Shown here one piece after another: positions 22,501 to 28,477 of a stretch of DNA of 64,000 bases (within the stretch, counting starts at the first letter, position 1; the number at the start of each line of letters is the position of its first letter). Source of the DNA: Undaria pinnatifida (Eukaryota > Sar > Phaeophyceae > Laminariales > Alariaceae); NCBI GenBank assembly GCA_012845835.1, contig JABAKD010000108.1, positions 536,001-600,000 of the forward strand. Reading direction: 5' to 3'. Below the pieces are notes generated by a model. That model saw only the letters and a program-made list of their open reading frames with translations, was not told the DNA's origin and did no database searches. A program made the translations under genes and the position numbers.

Positions 22501-23393
22501 AGCGTCTCCGGCAGTCTCGAGCTGGCCACAGCATCCTCAACTTCGGTACCACCGGAGGCACCAGATACAGCGGGGTCAACTTCGTCCGATCCAGCCGCTT
22601 CGCCGGAGCAACCCGGGAATTTAACACGCCCCCTCCCTCATCTCCCAGAAAAAACCACGTCGGTCGCTCCGCCATACTATCAGCCAAACCAGGCGAGGTC
22701 GCCACCCAATTGCGTCAAAACCCTGACGCAAGCGTGGGTGCTCTCGAACGATGGGTTTCCACCAAAAAGCCAGACGCACTCGTATCCGGGACCCCGCCAG
22801 GCTCGAGCAGTCCCCGGCCTCAAGTCGCAAGAGGCACTCCGGCGGGTTTCAGGGGGGTTGTGCAGAGAGCCGGGCCCAACTGGCAACACGCCCGTCTTGA
22901 TTCTTGCGCGGCTTCGCGATGGGGGGACCCTCCCGAGAACGAGTCGATGCTCTCGCCGCGGAGCGATATATCAATGGGGTCTGACTGCGGGAAAGAATCT
23001 CGCGCGCACTGGCTCGCGCAGAGCAGCCGCATCCTGCACGGGAGCGAGTGGAACGGTCTCGGGAACACCGCCGGTAGCTTGCGCAGCAACCACGACTTCA
23101 ACGACACCGCGGGCTCTTCAATGTTCTACGGGTTGAGCGGCCTAGGTCCGCAGGAGTCCGTGTCTCAGATGGGGGTAGAGGAGGGGAACGAGGAGGAGGA
23201 AGAGGAGGGGAAAATACAGTCTGTGGGAAGGATGGAACAAACGGAGTCGGCTTGGCAAAACCTCAACTCGAAGTACGCCGGACGGCCACCCGTGGATGGG
23301 GCTGAGGATGGCGACGCTATGTCTTGCTGGGATGGGTCTCCGAAGGTCGCTCCTGCGCCAGGTGCCCCCCCTTCGAAGGGGAGGCATTTCTGA
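1238..23393 (+). CDS. Multi-exon polytopic membrane protein, 5'-partial, seven exons
   Basis: Join of 1238-1539, 5061-5166, 6079-6336, 8277-8426, 8899-9060, 11484-11630 and 22488-23393. The exons total 2031 nt and give 676 residues plus TGA. Every junction uses GT-AG and the phases fit: the first intron is phase 2 and the other five are phase 0. Visible order: Cys-rich ectodomain end (residues 1-51); TM1 ~52-79; basic/acidic cytosolic segment; TM2 ~179-202; a long hydrophobic stretch ~209-243 crossing an exon junction; TM4 ~301-319; TM5 ~327-346; TM6 ~350-369; then a 301-residue polar tail with an acidic run. The first exon opens at an acceptor, so the N-terminus lies outside. The multi-TM C-terminus after a Cys-rich ectodomain recalls polycystin/REJ-type or other large algal membrane proteins, but no diagnostic motif is visible, so function is left open. 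Confidence in the gene is high; in the exact joins, good. Confidence 0.82.
2013..2053. repeat. Heptanucleotide microsatellite (ACACTAC)n
   Basis: Five to six uninterrupted copies of a 7-bp unit. Confidence 0.9.
2440..2705. repeat. Pentanucleotide array (GATAT)n
   Basis: About 265 bp of GATAT units with scattered transitions (GATAC, GACAT, GGTAT, GAAAT). The stop-free frames across it encode only ISYH-type repeats and are not genes. Confidence 0.95.
2801..2869. repeat. 9-bp minisatellite (TTTGACGTG)n
   Basis: About seven units, drifting from TTGACATG at the left to GACGTGTTT at the right. Translated minus-strand, it gives a QTR repeat with no sign of being real. Confidence 0.85.
3000..3300. 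repeat. Degenerate ~50-bp tandem repeats around GATCGATTTATCTG
   Basis: The block GTGRACGATCGATTTATC recurs in varied form near 3012, 3060, 3085, 3112, 3150, 3175, 3235 and 3275. The units are heavily diverged, so this is an old array. Confidence 0.65.
3910..3952. repeat. Short CCCTAA-type interstitial tract
   Basis: Five or six degenerate CCCTAA/CCCCAA/CGCTAA units. It resembles TTAGGG-type telomere repeat but is short and internal. Confidence 0.7.
3998..4037. repeat. 9-bp minisatellite (TCTCACCTT)n
   Basis: Four and a half copies, followed by a short duplication of TTRATAAACTCCTTGA at 4041-4074. Confidence 0.8.
4187..4312. repeat. (ATG/GAT)n trinucleotide array with GGTGAT variant
   Basis: About 125 bp of ATG units broken by GGATG and turning into GGTGAT hexamers at the right. 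The poly-Met frame is not a gene. Confidence 0.95.
5061..5166 (+). CDS. Exon B: charged cytosolic segment
   Basis: A T-rich tract ends in CACCAG at 5060, and the donor is GTAGGT at 5167. The exon supplies the third base of the Ser codon split from exon A and then EEAREARLVKRVKNAM... ending HAQ in phase 0. It is a highly charged, predicted amphipathic helix, consistent with a cytosolic linker after TM1. The phase match (2 in, 0 out) to both neighbours is the main support. Confidence 0.72.
5280..5505 (-). repeat. Dispersed repeat family R4, copy 1
   Basis: The reverse complement matches 37305-37510 and 60060-60260. Shared landmarks are a GGGAAGAAAGGGCTG-type start, GCATACCGTAGT followed by a G-rich AGAAGAGCCTGCTTA block, GGATCTGAGTTACG, and a GGGGTGAGCAAAA end running into an A-rich tail. 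The A-rich end suggests a retroposed element. No RNA polymerase III boxes were recognised. Confidence 0.65.
5808..5858 (+). pseudogene. Relic of the 5' end of exon C
   Basis: About 48 bp begin GGAAGCTATCCT and continue CGAGCG...GAGGC.GACTCCCTC, roughly 85% identical to the first 48 bp of exon C at 6079. The region preceding it keeps a CGGTAG where exon C has CGCAG. One base is missing, so the frame is broken. Confidence 0.7.
6079..6336 (+). CDS. Exon C: TM2 and start of next hydrophobic segment
   Basis: Pyrimidine-rich CTCCGCCGTTCGCAG ends at 6078 and the donor GTGAGG is at 6337. The exon is 258 nt, phase 0 at both ends, 86 residues. It opens EAILFERAEADSLSHVERQV, then a short acidic loop, the hydrophobic SVAWLVVVAYAVGMSFYVCL, and SVQWMISFWLAFCE that continues into exon D. 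The symmetrical phase means the exon could be duplicated or skipped without a frameshift, which is relevant to the relic copies on both sides. Confidence 0.8.
6426..6560 (+). pseudogene. Relic of the 3' half of exon C
   Basis: This copy aligns with exon C from the TM2 coding region to its end. The peptide AVGLSFYVCLFAVKARTAT is nearly the same as exon C (AVGMSFYVCLFAVKAGTAT). The frame then reaches TAA at 6529 and decays before a degraded CTGGCCCGTTGG where exon C reads CTGGCCTTTTGC. The donor is lost. Confidence 0.75.
6838..7270. other. Intron C-D, left part: no gene seen
   Basis: Repeated CAGTACC/CAGACTGTACC words near 6971-7018 form a short degenerate array. Nothing else is recognised. 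Confidence 0.4.
7275..7350. repeat. 11-bp minisatellite (GTTCCCCCAAT)n
   Basis: Seven copies. The minus-strand GGTLGEHWGN frame is a shadow. Confidence 0.9.
7370..7910. repeat. ~60-80-bp tandem repeats with (TA)n segments
   Basis: The block TCAGATTGTCAACCGACATC followed by ACGACGYCTGCTAYA, a TATATA run and ATCCTGGTCGTTT is repeated at about 7645, 7715 and 7775. Diverged copies lie near 7375 and 7875. The three overlapping open frames here encode only this repeat. Confidence 0.8.
7427..7545 (-). repeat. K2 dispersed repeat, solo copy
   Basis: The reverse complement matches the ends of the 16877-19535 element: AATACACTCCAGCTGTG, then ATCGAAGATTTGTCGAAACTC, TTGCAA and the GATCGAGCG...ATTG segment, finishing at TCCTCATTA. 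It is an isolated end, split into the surrounding tandem array. Confidence 0.65.
8172..8229 (+). other. CTC-rich pyrimidine tract upstream of exon D
   Basis: Nearly pure CTCCTC/GTCCTC for ~58 bp, ending about 45 bp before the exon D acceptor. It could act as a polypyrimidine or branch-region enhancer; alternatively it is simple repeat. Confidence 0.5.
8277..8426 (+). CDS. Exon D: hydrophobic segment and basic loop
   Basis: The acceptor GAGCAG ends at 8276, and the exon is 150 nt, phase 0-0. DILLLIPLKLAFVYLFLP completes the membrane segment begun in exon C, and MMRHRMRPDMFTRIPKYAP plus ARRRPDLQ form a strongly basic loop (positive-inside, so probably cytosolic). The donor GTTCGG at 8427 is weak. 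The open frame runs on past it into GTTCG-rich repeat, so the 3' boundary is the least certain of the seven. The join to exon E remains in phase. Confidence 0.72.
8899..9060 (+). CDS. Exon E: loop and TM4
   Basis: Acceptor GATGCCAG ends at 8898, and the donor GTGCGT at 9061 leads into a (GTGC)n-like stretch. The exon is 162 nt, phase 0-0. It reads VSSLILAGTIPDGNEYEKF, PLFHPKRRW and then the membrane helix WLAWLTGAAFASLALIMVL. The RR-W boundary fits a cytosolic start of the helix. Confidence 0.77.
9574..9652. repeat. 12-bp minisatellite (GGCGAACGSCAT)n
   Basis: Six to seven units with G/C variation. Confidence 0.85.
10118..10216. repeat. 11-bp minisatellite (GGTACTGGTGT)n
   Basis: About nine copies, nearly perfect from 10135 onward. 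Confidence 0.92.
10330..10610. repeat. ~60-bp tandem repeats built on GTACNGTACC cores
   Basis: Units of the form CTGACTGGCGGTGTACAGTA, then CCYYTTTTGGGGT plus a T-run, recur about five times. The 169-aa plus and 161-aa minus open frames over this region are repeat translation. Confidence 0.75.
11484..11630 (+). CDS. Exon F: TM5 and TM6
   Basis: The acceptor CTCACTCAG ends at 11483, and the strong donor GTGAGT is at 11631. The exon is 147 nt, phase 0-0. It has no in-frame ATG start, so it is easily missed by ORF scanning. It reads VVDVIVAVVVGGGLLGLGKL then LPLSVWGFVLFLGLVVVFAV and ends SCRYRHKAM. These are two hydrophobic helices joined by a tight turn and closed by a basic cytosolic edge. 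GC-rich third positions and the phase match to both neighbours support it. Confidence 0.75.
12305..12545. repeat. 60-bp tandem repeat, four copies
   Basis: GCGAAGCAGACAC-type cores lie at about 12330, 12392, 12452 and 12512, 60 bp apart. The consensus includes GAAGCCAAT.GAACGCGT and CACCAAA. Confidence 0.8.
13330..13565. repeat. Degenerate TAGTGCCGGTGAATAG repeats, left block
   Basis: Words such as GAATAGTGCCACTGCTCTTT and TATAGTGCCGGYGAA recur about every 35-65 bp. The vocabulary resembles the 14086-14265 MITE (TATAGTGCGGGTG), so this may be an older, internally amplified relative. Confidence 0.55.
13570..13840. mobile_element. 271-bp TA-flanked MITE
   Basis: The left end is TA then CAGTGGGTACCCCGATTTGA. 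The right end reads inward, after inversion, CAG, three extra bases, TGGGTACCCCCATTTAAG, followed by TA. The CAGT start and TA target fit Tc1/mariner-type ends. It carries a nested TTAA-flanked element at 13716-13797. Confidence 0.6.
13716..13797. mobile_element. TTAA-flanked MITE, copy 1 (82 bp)
   Basis: TTAA then CCCCTTTACAAC at the left, and CTCTAAAGGGG then TTAA at the right. The interior contains GTTTTTGGGGACAAA and TTTAGTATAGGG, which recur in the copies at 38132 and 48346. A TTAA target with CCC/GGG ends is the piggyBac signature, so a piggyBac-derived MITE is likely. Confidence 0.65.
13850..14080. repeat. Degenerate TAGTGCCGGTG repeats, right block
   Basis: Same vocabulary as 13330-13565 (ATAGTGCCGGTTGAATAG, GCGGGCGAAATCGTTTTGC). 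Confidence 0.5.
14086..14265. mobile_element. Tc1-type MITE family M1, copy 1 (right end decayed)
   Basis: TA then CAGTAGGTGGTCCTATATAG at the left. The interior is ~90% identical to 60509-60688 in the same orientation (TGCGGGTGAAATCGTTTGGC, TAAATTTTCGTGACACATAC). The right TIR is recognisable only as CCCGCACTATGTAGGG. Confidence 0.75.
14393..14430. repeat. 12-bp tandem repeat (CCGCACAATAGC)n
   Basis: Three copies. Confidence 0.8.
14787..14845. repeat. 31-bp direct duplication
   Basis: GCAACGTGTGAACGTGTTGA then CAGAGTYT, present twice in tandem. Confidence 0.9.
15112..15475. repeat. 9-bp AT-rich array (AATAATACT)n with TATA variants
   Basis: About 360 bp of AATACTATA/ATAATACTA units with interspersed CACTA variants. 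Confidence 0.95.
16045..16215 (+). repeat. Dispersed repeat family R5, copy 1
   Basis: Matches 63065-63235 in the same orientation: CTACCCAACAAC, ACCCAGTGTCCGTGCTGA, CATCCTACATCTAGACTAGA, GGTCACAGACTG-like and AAATGCTAGCGTA. Both copies are flanked on the right by a GCAAAACA/ACAAAACA-type word. Confidence 0.65.
16695..16800 (-). mobile_element. LINE 3'-UTR scrap
   Basis: CTCGTGGTACCTATCACTAC, then GCATACGCACG and CAGACGCAAGTCAATTGG followed by an A/G-rich tract match 51680-51770 and 28035-28130. It is therefore a fragment of the same LINE, same orientation as the two long copies. Confidence 0.7.
16877..19535. mobile_element. 2.66-kb non-autonomous element with ~450-bp inverted arms
   Basis: Left arm 16877-17325 and right arm ~19070-19535 are reverse complements at high identity. 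Both outer ends read ATATT(TT)ATAAAAAA then AAAATACACTC and CAGCTGTGAG going inward. Inside each arm are GCTATCAGGGTCAACAGGGT, GTTTTGATCAAAAGCGAGCG and a G-rich tract. No transposase frame is visible. The interior has tandem-duplicated ~240-bp and ~420-bp blocks (18640-18800 with 18890-19060; 18070-18180 with 18495-18600). Confidence 0.75.
17208..17825. repeat. G-rich tracts inside the long-TIR element
   Basis: Runs of 8-14 G recur at about 17240-17270, 17340-17360, 17530-17575, 17660-17675 and 17790-17822. The strand has strong G-quadruplex potential, with a C-rich mirror in the right arm at 19130-19165. Confidence 0.8.
19965..20072 (+). repeat. K2 dispersed repeat, solo copy
   Basis: AAAATACACTCCAGCTG, GTCGAAACTCATCTTTGCAA and GTGATACTCCGATCGCGCGT match the terminal region of 16877-19535 in the left-arm orientation. 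Confidence 0.7.
20517..21338. mobile_element. 822-bp TA-flanked TIR element
   Basis: The left end after TA reads CCGTAAACTACACAAGATAA then CACACCC. The right end is its perfect inverse (GGGTGTGTTATCTTGTGTAG then TTTACGG) before TA, giving a 27-bp perfect TIR. Inside are repeated GGGGTGTGATA words, TATCACCGGGGTGTGGTATC subterminal repeats, and two ~75-bp tandem units at 20690-20840. No transposase. Long stop-free frames (161-183 aa) here are repeat translation. Confidence 0.82.
21985..22258. repeat. Degenerate repeats of CCCGTACCCGGAACTTCTG
   Basis: Four to five units of ~60 bp containing TACCCGKAACTTCTGTAAGT and GGACATYCATACCCGTACC. Confidence 0.7.
22488..23393 (+). CDS. Exon G: terminal exon, long polar C-terminal tail
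   Basis: The acceptor CGCACAG ends at 22487 after a T-rich region. The frame enters in phase 0, matching exon F, and ends at TGA 23391-23393. It encodes 301 residues, starting VKAEKRLRQSRAGHSILNFG. The tail is rich in Ser, Gly, Pro and Arg, with no membrane segment. It has an acidic stretch (EEGNEEEEEEGK) near residue 240 and ends SKGRHF. It looks like a disordered cytosolic tail. The frame is open upstream to an ATG at 22359, but that part is T-rich hydrophobic intron sequence and is not taken as coding. Confidence 0.8.
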   Translation: MKAEKRLRQSRAGHSILNFGTTGGTRYSGVNFVRSSRFAGATREFNTPPPSSPRKNHVGRSAILSAKPGEVATQLRQNPDASVGALERWVSTKKPDALVSGTPPGSSSPRPQVARGTPAGFRGVVQRAGPNWQHARLDSCAASRWGDPPENESMLSPRSDISMGSDCGKESRAHWLAQSSRILHGSEWNGLGNTAGSLRSNHDFNDTAGSSMFYGLSGLGPQESVSQMGVEEGNEEEEEEGKIQSVGRMEQTESAWQNLNSKYAGRPPVDGAEDGDAMSCWDGSPKVAPAPGAPPSKGRHF

Positions 23394-23439
23394 CACGGGC
23401 AAGAAACCCTGACTGACCCGAGTGTAACCGAAGAGGTTG

Positions 23440-24030
23440 AGGCGGTCGATTTCTCACCCGCGCCCTGAGTTACCCTTGCTATTAGTTTTACTATTAGTTA
23501 TACTACTATTTGTTTTACTATTAGTATTACTATTGAATAGCGTTCCTCCGACGACGTAACAGTCAGTCGGCGGCATCATTCAGGGAAAACGCATAGTCTA
23601 TACAATGCGTTCGTGTGTGGTTTTGCATAATTTCTCTCACGAGAGTAAGAGCAAATAATCAAAGGGGTAGTCTAGACTTTTACCCGCGCCGTGAGTTTTG
23701 CTGGTGTCCATCCGGCGAACTTGTCAGTAGCAGCAGGCGGCAGCAGGTTGCGGCTGGAGTAGAACTGCCCCGCGATCTGAGTTACTGCTGTGTTTGCGTC
23801 CATCCTGCGAAATATTCGGCAGCAGCAGAGGTGGCATGAGTGGGGATACCCGGAACCTTAGAATGCATTCGATGTTGTGCACGAGGTTGTTGTTTCAGCA
23901 AAGAAGCGGTTGCGGGAGTAGACCTTTACCCTCGCCCTGATTTTCAGGATCGCCCATCCAGGGCAATAATTGGTAGAGGCAAAACGGCAGCCGGGAAAAT
24001 CCACCCATTGCATGTTCGATGTTATGCTGG
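23440..24030. repeat. Diverged tandem repeats downstream of the gene
   Basis: The block GGAGTAGACTTTTACCCGCG then CCCTGAGTT recurs in varied form near 23445, 23668, 23755 and 23918, each followed by a GTCCATCCNGCGAA-like word. The 3' UTR may extend into it. No polyadenylation signal stands out. Confidence 0.55.
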
Positions 24031-24125
24031 GGATGCCTGACTAGTAGTAGTTCCACAGTAAACAATTAAGCATTCCATATAGTTTGATATTTGATGTAAC
24101 GGTTCATAACACGCATGTTACTAGC

Positions 24126-24148
24126 AGTATTATACCTGGTATAATACT
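24126..24148. other. Perfect 11+1+11 palindrome centred on TACCTGGTA
   Basis: Left arm AGTATTATACC, centre T, right arm GGTATAATACT. It is the longest perfect palindrome around any of the TACCWGGTA motifs in the window. Confidence 0.85.
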
Positions 24149-24569
24149 AGTTCGCGATAGCACGTTTTTGGGTCAGGTAGGGTCGATCGAGGTTTTGTGT
24201 TCGTACGGTGTATTAGGGGTGTGGAGCCGCCATCAATACGCGCGGCAGTTATTGTGCTACCGAGCTGGACGAGACACGCTGATAACGGGACGGTACGGTA
24301 CATATTTGTTTTTCTTTTTCTTTTGGGTGCCTCTTGCGTCAAACGACTAGTCAGTCCTGTCCGTGTTGCCACGCCAATCCGCCCAAGGCATCACGGTCCC
24401 ACACGCGACTCTTACGCCTTTCGCAGTAGTACAGAAGCCAGCACGAAACACAACCAAGAAGCATTTGGCCTAGAGCGTAGTGCGACAACGCGATAGCGCG
24501 AGCATTTCAGTTATGGATCTATTATATACTCTGCTGTTTCCAAAAGCAGGGAATTAGGGTGTGCACGCG

Positions 24570-24597
24570 CGGGGGGGGGGGCGGGGGGGGGTCGTCT
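24570..24597. repeat. G-run
   Basis: Two runs of 9-10 G separated by single C. Confidence 0.8.
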
Positions 24598-24987
24598 GCA
24601 ACATGCGGTAGTGCGTTCGGGAGGGTGGTCCGCGTGCAGCTCGGAACAGCCACCTATCTATGTGTGCTAACCATTAGTATGTATTTTGATTTTAAATGCA
24701 CGCAGTATAGTGTCAATAGTTTGCTGTATTGTTCTTTTGACTGAAAACGTTTTTTTATCCGGTCGGGGTGTTATTAACAGTAAATGTAGAAAATATTCAG
24801 GCGACGTTGCAGCACTCACAGCAGTCAGTGAAGTTGGTCGTCTTCGCAAGGCAGTCCGTTGCCAAGTCATCTGCGCGCCATGCAGGAAATAATGGTCGCC
24901 CTCCTCTCTTTGATTTTCCAGCAATGGGGATTACTTGCTGCCAGAGTACTAATCGGGCTAGCACCGCATCACAACTCAGTACAAACA

Positions 24988-25057
24988 AGTAATAGTACCA
25001 ATAATAGTACTAATAATAGTACTAATAATAGTACTAATAATAGTACTAATAATAGTA
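24988..25057. repeat. 12-bp array (AATAGTACTAAT)n
   Basis: Five to six copies. Confidence 0.9.
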
Positions 25058-25169
25058 GGCTAAGAAGCCCGCGAGCACTCACTCGAGGAGCGGGGGGCAA
25101 GGGGGTGGTGGTTCGAGCAGAAGTTTGCAGCATACACCTGTCGTAGTAGTAGTTGTTGTAGTGCTTTTG

Positions 25170-25177
25170 GAAACGAC

Positions 25178-25217
<40 letters not shown>

Positions 25218-25218
25218 G
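25170..25218. repeat. (GAT)n trinucleotide array
   Basis: About 16 uninterrupted units. Confidence 0.95.
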
Positions 25219-25499
25219 TGATTTCCTGCGATGTTACCTACAACGGCTGGTCGTCTTTGGAAAGTGGTCGACCGCAAACCGTACACTGCCTGCAACAACT
25301 GTGAGGACCGCGGACATTCGTCGGGACTCCAACAAAAAATGCATGACTTCAACAAGTGAACAAACTCGTGGACCACATACATACGGGCTTCAGGAGCACA
25401 ATGTCACGGGAAATGGTTGACGGGAAAACGCACCGACGTTAACGATACATACAGCAGTTATTTGATACCTGGTATATGGGCAGTCGTAGAGACTTCGGA

Positions 25500-25950
25500 G
25501 CACGTTTCGATCGCGGTGTGTTAGCTACCTGGTGAACGCAAAAACTTGGGGGTTCTCTGTAACATGGTGTCTGGCTAAAACCAACGTGGCAGTACCGGCT
25601 TCTGCATGATTAATCGTTACACGTTCATTCGTGGAGGGGGGGATGAATATTAGCCATGCCCTACTCATCAAGTAGCAAATGATAGCCAAGCCTTCAGCAC
25701 ACACTCCAGTCTCGGGGTGCTGATAGTCTTCGGTTCTCTGCAACATGGTGTTGGGGCGAAGGCTACGGCGGCTGTGCCGGTTTCCGCATGAATTGCTACG
25801 CGTTAGTCGGGGAGGGGACGAACGTTAATCATCCCTTACTCATCGGAACACTAAATAAATGCTAGCCAAGGCTTCAGAACCTAGTTCGGTTGCGAGGTGT
25901 TACCTATTGGCAAGTCTGGGTTCTCTGTAACATGGTGTCCGGCGAAAGGA
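25500..25950. repeat. ~185-bp tandem repeat, about 2.4 copies
   Basis: The word GGTTCTCTGTAACATGGTGT begins near 25551, 25733 and 25919. Each unit also contains GCATGAATTGYTACRCGTT-like and GCTAGCCAAGGCTTCAG-like blocks. Confidence 0.75.
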
Positions 25951-25986
25951 AGCTTCGGGCAGCTTGACTCCCATTTTATAACTAAT

Positions 25987-26074
25987 TTTCAAGGACGTCA
26001 GCCGTGAGTTTGACGAATTTCAGGTCAATACTCATCTTTGCAAGCTGCGTTGTTGGCACTCGTAATATACTACA
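25987..26074 (+). repeat. K1 dispersed repeat, solo copy
   Basis: TTTCAAGGACGTCAGCCGTG, GACGAATTT, GGTCAATACTCATCTTTGCA then AGCTGCGTTGTTGG match the array at 57160-57700. K1 resembles K2 in layout (a CAGCYGTGAG start and CTCATCTTTGCAAGCTG centre) and is probably a sister family. Confidence 0.75.
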
Positions 26075-26850
26075 AGGTTCCCCTTCGGGAGGTGGACACG
26101 TGCCTCCCGGGGGCGACGCAAGTCGAATGACTACAACTGATGATGAAGTATTTATGCAGAAGGTGTATATCGGAGGGATGCGTAGTGGAAAGAATGTGGA
26201 TAATATAAGATATCACAGACATTTGGAGGAGGAGGGTTGGGATATTGCTGAGGCTCGGTGTGATAAGTTATTCGAAAGTCCACTCCGTATAACTGCGTGG
26301 CAGCAATTAATTCTACGTTTGTACTGCTGTCGCTGCTGTTAGAGGAATCATTGGTGTCAATTTGTTGTTTGTTTTCTGTGTCCAGTATTTTTCCCCGCGC
26401 GCTTAAACAGTTAAACAGTTTATACCGATGTTTGTTGCCGATATGGTCTGTTGTGTGCACATCGTTACTTTTGCTTGGGTTGTGTTGCTACTTTATATCT
26501 CTTTATACAGGTTAAGCTACTGCTGTATGGTAACCACCGTGTCAATTGTGAGGGAGAACTCACAGTAATGACATAGTTCACGTCGTTGCAGCGGGTACAT
26601 ATACACCGCGCCCGCGTCTAGCAGTGCGGGAAAATTCTCTCGCAAATACATTTTGATGCCACCCCGATGTACGTGCGAGGACTAAAGTTCCACCGTGTGT
26701 GTAGTAGACGTATTTAAGCCTGACGATATGCCTATATTTTTGGCTCTAAACCAAATTAAGCCCTATCGTGTTTTAAATGTCTAAAAAATAGGTCTATTTT
26801 ATCGACCTAACGACCACGGCAGACCACGGTGAGATGTGGATTTTCCCAAA

Positions 26851-26886
26851 ATATGCACTTGGGCACATTTTGGCCCAAGTGCATAT
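26851..26886. other. Perfect 14-bp stem hairpin
   Basis: Arms ATATGCACTTGGGC and GCCCAAGTGCATAT around an 8-base loop, in otherwise unremarkable sequence. No T-run follows. Function unknown. Confidence 0.85.
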
Positions 26887-27179
26887 ATATTTGAAGCAAT
26901 TTTCCGAGTATTTTCCAGCAAACAACAGCATTTCAGACGACAAAAGCTCGAGGAAACATCAGACACTCTGCAGCAGCAGCACAGCACAACACCCACGCAG
27001 TAATTGCAACGCTCAACCTAGCAAGCCGCTTGGTGTATCCCCAACCCGGGTTAATCAACCTGCGTGTACAACACTATCAGAAACGTTGGCGGTGGTCAGA
27101 GGCGACCCACTCTCGTGGAGCGGCATGCCTCTACGTACTGTTACTTGAAAAGGAGTCCTTGTTCATTCACGAGGATCGA

Positions 27180-27262
27180 GCGCACACACAACACAACACA
27201 CCACAAAACAAAACAACACAGCACAACACACAGACAACCAGCACCCCAACAGCCAACCCAAC
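27180..27262. repeat. CA/CAA-rich low-complexity tract
   Basis: ACAC, CACAA and CAAAA words for about 80 bp. Confidence 0.8.
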
Positions 27263-27770
27263 TACAGCACAACTAGCCGGTGGAAAACGCCCGCGAGACT
27301 CCTCCTACCCTGGCGTTCTCTGCGGTCAGAGAACTGGGACTCTGACATAGTTCGTCGCGCGCTCGTGCTCCTGCTCTCTCGTCCTGAGAGGCTGTCATTT
27401 TTCGATGACACATTTTTTTTGTTTGGTTTTTGTGCCCGACGTAGCGCATGGCCGGAGCTGCTGCTGCAGTTTACAACCCTGTTGCCTCTTTCCCGCGGAT
27501 GCCTACATTTCGAGGGTGGAAATTGAACCGGGTTGAGGGCCAGTCCTGCTGTGCTGCTGTACTGACTGCCACACTGAGGCACACCGAAGGCGGCAAACGC
27601 CTGCGAGGTATCCTACATATAAAACGAGTATGGAGTACGAAGCACTCAATGTTTTTGCCAGGCACCAGTTATTTGTTTTGGCCGTTTGTTCAAGCTCGCA
27701 CAGCATGGGCAGGGGAGGGTCTTTCTCGAAGTTTCCACCCACTCATGTTGTTGTTGTTGTTGTTGTTCTC

Positions 27771-28477
27771 ACATTAACTCGCATAATCAAGTCCGTGGTC
27801 ACAGGACAGGCTCCAGTCACTCTGGAGCTGAGGAATACCCCAGGGAAAAACACACAACCCAAGGTGGTACACGCATATATCACAGCTGACGCAATTCATG
27901 CCTCCACCAGAAACATATAAAAGTGAAATCGGGAGTCAGTCTACGATGTGCCAGGTCCAGGCCGGTACATACGTCTCACTACTCACGCCTGGAGAAACCA
28001 AATATTCCGATTGCCACCCAAGGAAGACTACCACGTATATATTACACGTAGTATCTATCACTACGCATACGCACGACAGGCATAAGTCAATTGGAGAAAA
28101 AGAAACAAAGAAAAGAAAAAAAGCTAAAGGAAAGGAAAGAAAAGAAAAGAAAAAAACGAAACAAGACGAAAAAGGCAAGCAAAGATAAGAAAAAGACAAG
28201 AAAAGCAAGAAAAGACAAGACAGGAAAGCAAGGAAAGAAGAAGAGAAAAAAAGAAAAAAAAAGAAATAAAAAAAGAAAAGAAAGAAAAATGTCATACTAG
28301 TAGACCCTAGGAACTGGCTAAGAATGGCATTGGACTAACAGAGGGTATCACGTCCATCATCAATGGCACCTGGGAAAGAACGCAACATGGCGAAGAAATC
28401 AGGGCGGTCTTATGCCATCTTGTGATGGCCATTAGAAAGCCCACAACTTTCAATACGATGATGGCCAAACCCAGACT
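27771..28477 (-). other. LINE copy 1 3' UTR with long A/G tract
   Basis: 28095-28292 is almost pure A/G on the plus strand (pyrimidine on the transcript strand). The flanking blocks CTCACATTAACTCGCATAAT and CAGTCACTCTGGAGCTGAGG are shared with 51405-51475 and, inverted, with 56395-56465. Confidence 0.8.

Noticed and set aside
28091-28300. Lys-rich plus-strand frame
   Set aside because: Translation of the A/G tract in the LINE 3' UTR; the minus-strand poly-Phe frame is equally artefactual.
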